Source of the DNA: Streptosporangiaceae bacterium NEAU-GS5
GTDB lineage: Bacteria; Actinomycetota; Actinomycetes; Streptosporangiales; Streptosporangiaceae
DNA length: 64,000 nucleotides
Assembly (NCBI GenBank): GCA_017592665.1
Contig: JAGFNW010000008.1
Location: 62,001-126,000, forward strand
Reading direction: 5' to 3'
The translations under genes were made by a program, and so were the position numbers. Under the pieces are notes generated by a model. It was given only the letters and a program-made list of their open reading frames with translations. It had not been told where the DNA came from and ran no database searches. Positions 58,491 through 64,000 of this stretch are shown piece by piece (the stretch's first letter is position 1; every line of letters begins with the position of its first letter).

Positions 58491-59924
58491 CTACTGCGGA
58501 AGATTGTCATGCCGAAACCGGGGGGTGCAGGCCCCGCGCAGCGACCGCAGCGTGGCGGCCAGCAGGGCACGGGTCGACTCCGGCCGGATGATCTCATCGA
58601 CGGCCATCCGCTCAGCGGCGATCAGAGGCGTCATCGCCTCCTCCCGGTAGCCCGCCACCAGTCCGGCCCGGCGGCCTGGATCGGCGGCCAGCTCGCGCCG
58701 ATGGATGACGTCGACCGCGCCCTCGGCGCCCATGACCGCCAGTTCGGCCCCCGGCCAGGCGAACACCGCGTCCGCGCCGAGCGCCTTGGAGTTCATGACG
58801 ATGTACGCGCCGCCGAACGCCTTGCGCAAGATCACGCTGACCCGTGGGACCGTGGCCTCGGCGAAGGCGTAGAGCAGCTTGGCGCCCTTGCGGATCACCC
58901 CGCCCGCCTCCTGACGGGATCCCGGCAGGAATCCAGGTGTGTCGACCAGCACGACCAGCGGCAGCCCGAACGCGTCGCACAGCCGTACGAACCGGGCGCC
59001 CTTCTCGGCCGCGGCGATGTCCAGGACACCGCCCAGCGCTCGCGGCTGGTTCGCCACGAACCCCACCGGCAACCCTTCGATCCGCCCGAACCCGACGACG
59101 AGGTTGCGCGCGAATCCCTCCTGAAGCTCGAGAAGGCCGCCCCCGTCCGCCAGGCCGCCGATCACCCCCCGCACGTCGTACACCTGCCGCGGATCCTGCG
59201 GCACGGCCGCCGGCGGCCCCGGATCGGCCGGGACGGCGATGGGCGGCGAATCCCAGCACGAGGCGGGCAGATAGCTGAGCACCTTCCGGGCCAGTTCGAA
59301 CGCGTGCGCCGCGTCCACGCCGACGAGGTGCGCGACGCCGGAGCGCCGGGCGTGCATGGCGGCGCCGCCCAGCTCCTCGTCGGTGACGTCCTCGTGCGTC
59401 ACCGCGCGCACCACCCTCGGCCCGGTCAGGAACATCCGGGCGCGGTCCCGGCTCATGATGACGACGTCGGTCAGCGCCGGCGAGTACACCGCTCCCCCGG
59501 CGCACGCGCCGAGGATGACGCTGATCTGCGGCACCCGGCCGGAGATGGCGACGTTGCCGCGGAAGATCCGGCCATACCCGTCGAGCGCGGCGACCCCTTC
59601 CTGGATCCGGGCGCCGCCCGAGTCCAGCAGCCCGATCATCGGTATCCGGGACCGCGCCGCCCACTCCACCATCTGGACGATCTTCGCCGCGTGCACCTCG
59701 CCGAGCGATCCGCCCAGTGCCGCGGAGTCCTGCGCGAACACCGTCACCGGCCGCCCGTCCACGTCGCCGAGCCCGGTGATCACCCCGTCTCCCGGCGGCC
59801 GCCGCGCGGCCATGCCGAAGGCGGTGGCGCGGTGCCGGGCCTGGCTGCCGATCTCGACGAACGTCCCGTCGTCGATCAGGCCGGCGATCGCGGCCCGGGC
59901 GCCCACCGGCGCGACGGTCGTCAC
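58491..59924 (-). CDS. Acyl-CoA carboxylase carboxyltransferase (beta) subunit
   Basis: A 477-residue carboxyltransferase. The two oxyanion-type motifs are VILGACAGGAVYSPALTDV and ILRKAFGGAYIVMNSK. In the second, Ile stands where propionyl-CoA carboxylase PccB has Asp (GGAYDVM); this site sets acyl-chain choice in Streptomyces enzymes, and Ile goes with acetyl/propionyl/butyryl acceptance. It starts at GTG 59924 in a GTGA overlap with the KAS III gene. No biotin-carrying alpha subunit or epsilon subunit is in the window, so these must be shared. It probably makes malonyl- or alkylmalonyl-CoA for the PKS. Confidence 0.9.
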   Translation of the reverse strand: MTTVAPVGARAAIAGLIDDGTFVEIGSQARHRATAFGMAARRPPGDGVITGLGDVDGRPVTVFAQDSAALGGSLGEVHAAKIVQMVEWAARSRIPMIGLLDSGGARIQEGVAALDGYGRIFRGNVAISGRVPQISVILGACAGGAVYSPALTDVVIMSRDRARMFLTGPRVVRAVTHEDVTDEELGGAAMHARRSGVAHLVGVDAAHAFELARKVLSYLPASCWDSPPIAVPADPGPPAAVPQDPRQVYDVRGVIGGLADGGGLLELQEGFARNLVVGFGRIEGLPVGFVANQPRALGGVLDIAAAEKGARFVRLCDAFGLPLVVLVDTPGFLPGSRQEAGGVIRKGAKLLYAFAEATVPRVSVILRKAFGGAYIVMNSKALGADAVFAWPGAELAVMGAEGAVDVIHRRELAADPGRRAGLVAGYREEAMTPLIAAERMAVDEIIRPESTRALLAATLRSLRGACTPRFRHDNLPQ

Positions 59925-60925
59925 CGCTGCCCGCTCATGAGCGCCGTGACATCGGGCCACACCAAGGTCGCCGCGCCCCAGGTGAGCCCGCCGCCGAACG
60001 CGGCCAGCAGCGTCCGGTCGCCCGGGACCAGCGACCCGGCGAGCACCGATTCGGCCAGCAACAGCGGGATCGAGGCGGCCGCGGTGTTGCCGACCCGCTC
60101 GATGTTGGACAGCGCCCGGTCGGGGGGCACTCCGAGCCGCCGGCCGACCGCGTCGGTGATCCGCGCGTTGGCCTGGTGCGCGACGAACCGGTCGACGTCC
60201 GCCGGCGCCCATCCGGTCCGCTCCAGCGCGTCCAGCGCGGCGGCGGTCATCCGGGCCACCGCGTGCCGGTAGGTCTCCTGGCCCGCCATCTGGAAGAAGT
60301 GGTCGCGGGGTTCGGTGGAGGCGCGCTTGCGGGCGCCGCCGGCCGGCACCGCGATCAGATCGCAGTGATCGCCGTCGCTGCCGAGCACGATGCCGCCGAC
60401 CGCGCCCTGCTCGTCCGGCGAACCGGCGCGCAGCACGACCGCTCCCGCGCCGTCTCCGAAGATCACCGCGGTGCTCCGGTCGGCCGGGTCGAGGATCGCG
60501 CTGTAGGTCTCGGCCCCGATCAGCAGCACCCGCCGCGCCACGCCGGCCGCGATCAGCCCGGCCGCCGTGGCCAGGCCGTAGAGGAAGCCGCTGCAGACGG
60601 CCGCGACGTCGAACGCGGCCGCGCCGGTCAGCCCGAGCATGGCCGCCACCTCCGGGGCCGTCGCCGGGCACGGGCGGTCCGGTGTGGTGGTGGCGAGGAC
60701 GACCGCGTCGGCGTCCCCGCCGCCCGCCGCCTTGAGCGCGAGCCGCCCCGCCTCTACGGCCAGTTCGCGGGTGGCGGTACCCGGCTCCACCCGGCGTCGC
60801 TCGGCGATCCCCGTACGCGCCCGGATCCAGGCGTCGGTGGTGTCGAGACGGGCGGCGAGGTCGGCGTTGGTGACGACCACCGGCGGCAACCGGCCGCCGA
60901 GTCCCTCGAGGACCGCCGTGGTCAT
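59921..60925 (-). CDS. Beta-ketoacyl-ACP synthase III (KAS III, FabH-like)
   Basis: A 334-residue thiolase-fold enzyme with the full triad: Cys111 in VAAVCSGFLYGL, His in FVAHQANARI, Asn in ERVGNTAAASIP. KAS III starts chains by condensing an acyl-CoA with malonyl-ACP, though some members in secondary metabolism act as acyltransferases to oxygen or release acyl chains. It is coupled to carboxyltransferase (GTGA) and to the MmgE/PrpD gene (ATGA). It may make the starter used by the PKS together with the free ACP. Confidence 0.92.
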   Translation of the reverse strand: MTTAVLEGLGGRLPPVVVTNADLAARLDTTDAWIRARTGIAERRRVEPGTATRELAVEAGRLALKAAGGGDADAVVLATTTPDRPCPATAPEVAAMLGLTGAAAFDVAAVCSGFLYGLATAAGLIAAGVARRVLLIGAETYSAILDPADRSTAVIFGDGAGAVVLRAGSPDEQGAVGGIVLGSDGDHCDLIAVPAGGARKRASTEPRDHFFQMAGQETYRHAVARMTAAALDALERTGWAPADVDRFVAHQANARITDAVGRRLGVPPDRALSNIERVGNTAAASIPLLLAESVLAGSLVPGDRTLLAAFGGGLTWGAATLVWPDVTALMSGQR

Positions 60926-62427
60926 GATCCCTCCACCTCGGTCAGGCAGCGTTCCAGCAGCCCGGCCACCTCGGGACCGCTCAGACGGTCCAGTTCGGCG
61001 AAGCGACCGGCGATGCCCCGGTCTCCCCCGCCGTCCACGAACTTGCGCACCACCAGCGCCCGGTGGTGCGACCTCGTATGGGGGCCCGCGCCGCCGAGCG
61101 GGATCGACCTGCCACGGGAGAACTTGCTCCCGTCGGCCATGCGCAGCTCCACCCGGGCCCCCGTGTGCTTGGTCGCCCGCTCGAAGGTGGGCGCCGGGCC
61201 GGCGATGGGGACGACCCCGGCCACGCCGAGCCGATCCAGCCACGGCCGCGCGCGGTCGCCGGCCTGCCGGATCGCCTCGCCGAACGGCGCCTCGCCGCGC
61301 AGCAGGTCGCGGGTCATCCGGCCGTCGTGGCGTACGCGCACCTTGGCGGCCAGGGCCCACCGTTCCCGGTCCCGCACGGCCGGCGCGGTGAAGTCGGCGA
61401 CCGACAGGCCGCCGCTCAGCAGCGCGGTGGCGACCGTGTAGGGCAGCGACAGCGGCAACGCGCCGACCACGGTGTCCGGGCCGTTCTCGTAGTCGGCGAC
61501 GATTCCGTGCACGGCCACGGTGTACGCCGAGGCCGACACGACCACCTCGCGCACCTCGGCCATCCGCGGCCCGCCGAGCGCCCGGTGCAACTCCACGGCG
61601 CAGTCGACGGCGGCGTCTATTCCGGGACCGCAGGGCCGTACCTTGAACGACAGCGTCTCGGTGTGCCACCTCCGGCCGAGTCCCGCGACGACCGATTCGG
61701 GCAGCGGCACGGTCGCGAACTGCGCGAGAAAGCCGGCCGGATGCTCCAGGATGTCGGCCGCCCCGGCCATCCCGGCGGCCTGCGCGTCGCACGCGTCCAT
61801 CGCCATCGCGACCGGCAGGTAGGCGCCGAGCACCCGGGCGTCGCTGCCCACGTACGCGCGGGCCAGCGTCCACGGCGGCATCGACAGGGCCAATCCCAGC
61901 GCCTCCACCCACGCGTGGGCCGGCAAGCCTTCGGCGTGCATCCGCCCGGCGACCGCGCCGACCAGGCTGGTGTGCGCGGCGGTCTGGCCGCGGAACGGCC
62001 CGAGCGTGGCGGCCGCCGTCACCCGCGCCGCGCATTCGTTCGCCGCGACGATCGCGGTCAGCAGCCGGGCGCCGTCCAGGCCGAGCGCCCGGCCGTAGGC
62101 CAGCGGCACGGTCACCGTCGAGTTGGACAGGTGACCGGCGTAGGCGGTGTCGTCGAGGTTGAGCCAGGAGCCGAGGCCCGCCAGCACGCGGGCCGAACCG
62201 CGTGGATCCGGCTGCAGCGGCGGCCCGAACGCGCGGATCAGCGATCTGCCGAGCGGCAGCCCCGCCCCCGCGCGGATCGCGGTGATCTGGGAGAGCACCT
62301 GGCTCTTCGCCAACGCGACCACCCGGGCGGGTATGTCGTCGAATCGGAGCGCGCCGGCCCAGGCCGACAGCTCCTCGGTCAGGCTGGCGCCCTTGTCTCC
62401 GTTGTTTCCTGTGGTCTCGTTGTTCAC
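60922..62427 (-). CDS. MmgE/PrpD-family protein
   Basis: A 501-residue protein of the 2-methylcitrate dehydratase/cis-aconitate decarboxylase family: GLGSWLNLDDTAYAGHLSNSTVTVPLAYGRA, AANECAARVTAAATLG, TETLSFKVRPCGPGIDAAVD and ALPLSLPYTVATALLSGGL. The GTG at 62427 is four bases after the lipid kinase stop. Known members dehydrate methylcitrate, or decarboxylate cis-aconitate to itaconate. No other methylcitrate-cycle gene is present, so it likely dehydrates or decarboxylates a pathway intermediate, perhaps taking over the step the dead PKS DH cannot do. Confidence 0.85.
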   Translation of the reverse strand: MNNETTGNNGDKGASLTEELSAWAGALRFDDIPARVVALAKSQVLSQITAIRAGAGLPLGRSLIRAFGPPLQPDPRGSARVLAGLGSWLNLDDTAYAGHLSNSTVTVPLAYGRALGLDGARLLTAIVAANECAARVTAAATLGPFRGQTAAHTSLVGAVAGRMHAEGLPAHAWVEALGLALSMPPWTLARAYVGSDARVLGAYLPVAMAMDACDAQAAGMAGAADILEHPAGFLAQFATVPLPESVVAGLGRRWHTETLSFKVRPCGPGIDAAVDCAVELHRALGGPRMAEVREVVVSASAYTVAVHGIVADYENGPDTVVGALPLSLPYTVATALLSGGLSVADFTAPAVRDRERWALAAKVRVRHDGRMTRDLLRGEAPFGEAIRQAGDRARPWLDRLGVAGVVPIAGPAPTFERATKHTGARVELRMADGSKFSRGRSIPLGGAGPHTRSHHRALVVRKFVDGGGDRGIAGRFAELDRLSGPEVAGLLERCLTEVEGS

Positions 62428-62431
62428 CGGA

Positions 62432-63409
62432 TCACCGCCCGAGGTCGCACAGCACGGGAAGCAGCCGCGGCCGGACCTCGAGCGTCGCCCGCTGCCCTGG
62501 ATCGGGGACCAGGTCGCCGTCGTGCTCGAAACACAGCGGCTCGCCGTCGGTGCGCTCGATGACCACCCTCCGGCCGCTCCGGTAGAACACGTCGGGCAGG
62601 TCCAGGTGGGCGCCCTCGCGAAGACGCGCCTGAAGCTCGGCGAACTCGACCCCGACGCCGGCGCCCACGACGCAGACGTCGAGCAGGCCGTCGTCGGGAA
62701 CCGACCGCGGCAGCACCTGGTAGTGCCAGGCCCGGTAGCGGCCACCGCCGACGTTGGCGAACAGGGTCGGGCCCTCGTGCAGCACGGTCCCGTCGACGGT
62801 GACCCGGCCGGGATACGGCCGGAAGCCGGCCAGCGCGCGTTGGAGGCCGGCCTGCAACCGGGCCGGACCGGTCAGCTCGGCATCGGTCCCCGAAGTCGCC
62901 AGGTCCCTCGTGCCTTCGATCACCTTGGCCGTGAGGCCGGCGCCCGCGCCGAGCACCACGAGACGTTTCGACTCGGCGACGCGAGCGAGGTCGAGCCGGT
63001 GGACCCATCCGGCCGGATCGGCAAGGGCCAGCTCGGCCGCTTCCTGCCAGGGCCGGTCACCCCACAGGCCCCGATATGTCGAGTTGCCGGTGCCCGCCGG
63101 GACGACCAGCAGGGCGTGCCGGGCCGCGCTTGCGCCGCCGACCACCAGGCCGCAGGCCACCTCGCGGGTGGTCCCGTCGCCGCCGACCGAGACCACCACC
63201 TGGAAACTGTCGCGCGCCGGTGACCGCACGGCGTCGCAGGCCAGCCGTACGGCATGGCCGGGCCGGGCGGTCCAGGCGATGCGCACCTCCGCGCCGTGCG
63301 CGGCGCAGATCTTGGCCACGTCGTCGACCAGCGACCGATCGGCCTGCCCGGCCGCCGGATTGGCGATGACAAGACACTTCAGCCGCTTTTCTATTCTCAC
63401 GTCCTTCAT
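62432..63409 (-). CDS. Diacylglycerol/sphingosine kinase-like lipid kinase
   Basis: A 325-residue DAGK-catalytic family protein: LVIANPAAGQA at the start, the nucleotide site VVVSVGGDGTTREVACGL, LLVVPAGTGNSTYRGLWGD, and the C-terminal LLDVCVVGAG and FEHDGDLVPDP. It should phosphorylate a hydroxyl on a lipid or polyketide. It leads the minus-strand operon with MmgE/PrpD, KAS III and carboxyltransferase. A stray lipid-metabolism role is possible, but close spacing to the pathway genes and the upstream repeat favour a role in the pathway, such as activation of a hydroxyl for elimination. Confidence 0.88.
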   Translation of the reverse strand: MKDVRIEKRLKCLVIANPAAGQADRSLVDDVAKICAAHGAEVRIAWTARPGHAVRLACDAVRSPARDSFQVVVSVGGDGTTREVACGLVVGGASAARHALLVVPAGTGNSTYRGLWGDRPWQEAAELALADPAGWVHRLDLARVAESKRLVVLGAGAGLTAKVIEGTRDLATSGTDAELTGPARLQAGLQRALAGFRPYPGRVTVDGTVLHEGPTLFANVGGGRYRAWHYQVLPRSVPDDGLLDVCVVGAGVGVEFAELQARLREGAHLDLPDVFYRSGRRVVIERTDGEPLCFEHDGDLVPDPGQRATLEVRPRLLPVLCDLGR

Positions 63410-63422
63410 AGTGAATAAGCGG

Positions 63423-63440
63423 CCTGATGCCGGGCTGACC
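63423..63440 (-). promoter_or_regulatory. Candidate SARP-binding direct repeat, site C (lipid kinase operon)
   Basis: On the minus strand GTCAG and ATCAG lie 11 bases apart with CCCGGC between, matching sites A and B in half-site, step and CCG spacer. The repeat ends only about 14 bases before the annotated start, so transcription would begin very near or at the start codon, or the true start is slightly downstream. Confidence 0.55.
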
Positions 63441-63491
63441 CATTACTGATACCGCATTGTCTCATTTCCGGTGTCATGCGATAGGTGGCTC

Positions 63492-64000
63492 ATGAACGAC
63501 CTCACGGAAATGCGGCGGACAATGCTGCGCACGCTCACCGACACCGTCGTACCGGCCCTGCCGCGCGACGACGACCCGACCGGTTTCTGGGCCACCCCCG
63601 GCACCGCGACCGGCTCCGCCGAACTGCTGTGCTGGTGGCTGGAGAACCTGGCCGAGCCGGGATTCGGCCTGCTGCTGGACGGCCTGGCCGCCATGGAGTT
63701 CGAGTCGGCCTCGCAGGAGGGCCGCGAGAAGATCCTCGGGCAGATGGCGGCGTTCTCGCCGGAGGCCGCCCTCGGCGTCCAGGCCCTCGTCGCCCTGGCG
63801 AGACTGTTCACCTACGCCGCCGCCGACAACCCGCTGTGGCCCGGCATCGGCTACCCGGGCCCGCAGGCGCAGCCGCGGGCCGACGCCGACGCGCTGATCG
63901 TCCCGTATGTTCCCGGCGCCGATGAGACCCTCCACTGCGATGTGGTCGTCGTCGGATCCGGGGCCGGGGGCGGCACGATCGCCGGGACCCTGGCCGCGAA
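63492..64000 (+). CDS. GMC-type FAD oxidoreductase, 5' part only
   Basis: Runs off the right edge after 169 complete codons. The first 145 residues are a helical N-terminal part (MRRTMLRTLTDTVVPALP and GFGLLLDGLAAMEFES) like that of long-chain alcohol oxidase-type GMC enzymes. Then CDVVVVGSGAGGGTIAGTLAA marks the FAD-binding Rossmann fold. GMC enzymes oxidise alcohols to aldehydes or ketones. It is divergent from the lipid kinase operon and is a likely tailoring enzyme of the cluster. Confidence 0.85.
   Translation, partial: MNDLTEMRRTMLRTLTDTVVPALPRDDDPTGFWATPGTATGSAELLCWWLENLAEPGFGLLLDGLAAMEFESASQEGREKILGQMAAFSPEAALGVQALVALARLFTYAAADNPLWPGIGYPGPQAQPRADADALIVPYVPGADETLHCDVVVVGSGAGGGTIAGTLAA

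Noticed and set aside
60922-62427. A methylcitrate cycle (prp) locus
   Set aside because: No methylcitrate synthase or lyase gene is near; the gene sits in a biosynthetic operon with KAS III and a carboxyltransferase.
1-64000. tRNA, rRNA, insertion sequences, attachment sites or integrase genes
   Set aside because: No tRNA-like cloverleaf, transposase, integrase or terminal inverted repeat was recognised, so the island borders cannot be defined by mobile elements.

Overview
The window reads as chromosomal DNA of a high-G+C, filamentous-type actinomycete. The signs are G/C-rich third codon positions, GTG starts, many four-base ATGA/GTGA gene overlaps, three AfsR/SARP-type (BTAD) activators, a type I PKS, and CHAT/TPR/CATRA conflict genes. 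A Streptosporangiales-like host (Nonomuraea, Streptosporangium, Actinomadura relatives) is my guess; no database search was possible.

Region 1 (1-15.7 kb) is metabolism and cell surface. It holds the tail of a cupin gene coupled to a carboxymuconolactone-decarboxylase-like gene and a 3-hydroxyisobutyrate-dehydrogenase-like gene. Next come two secreted peptidoglycan hydrolases (GH25 and NlpC/P60-like) that share a nearly identical 180-bp C-terminal repeat array, a large AfsR-type regulator, and a sugar ABC importer operon ending in a GH127-type beta-L-arabinofuranosidase with a convergent LacI regulator. A GNAT gene closes the region.

Region 2 (15.7-41 kb) is a dense conflict/defence-type island. 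(a) A minus-strand ubiquitin-like conjugation operon: 45-aa acidic peptide, E2-like, E1/ThiF-like, JAB peptidase (with a C-terminal E2/RWD-like fold), then a BTAD regulator fused to a ThsA-type macro domain, then a CATRA-associated small protein. (b) A six-gene minus-strand operon with two large TPR-CHAT proteases, a lipoprotein and a membrane coiled-coil protein; the second CHAT gene has an apparent frameshift in a G6 tract. (c) A divergent CATRA-associated small protein plus CATRA/TIR-like NADase-type effector. (d) A solitary GTPase. (e) A plus-strand operon: Cys-rich small protein, membrane protein, stand-alone CHAT protease, two TPR proteins and a trypsin-like/PASTA protein without a visible signal peptide.

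Region 3 (41.8 kb to the end) is a biosynthetic gene cluster, cut by the window edge. The plus-strand operon runs P450, diiron ferritin-like enzyme, free ACP, one-module PKS (KS-AT-degenerate DH-KR-ACP), acyl ligase, LLM flavin/F420 enzyme and a type II thioesterase with Cys in place of Ser. A minus-strand operon has SARP, MFS exporter and a second acyl ligase. A plus-strand gene encodes a second SARP. A minus-strand operon has lipid kinase, MmgE/PrpD protein, KAS III and acyl-CoA carboxyltransferase, and a GMC oxidoreductase starts at the right edge. An 11-bp-periodic direct repeat, GTCAG-YCCGNM-RTCAG, lies upstream of three of the transcription units and is a strong candidate SARP operator tying the cluster together.
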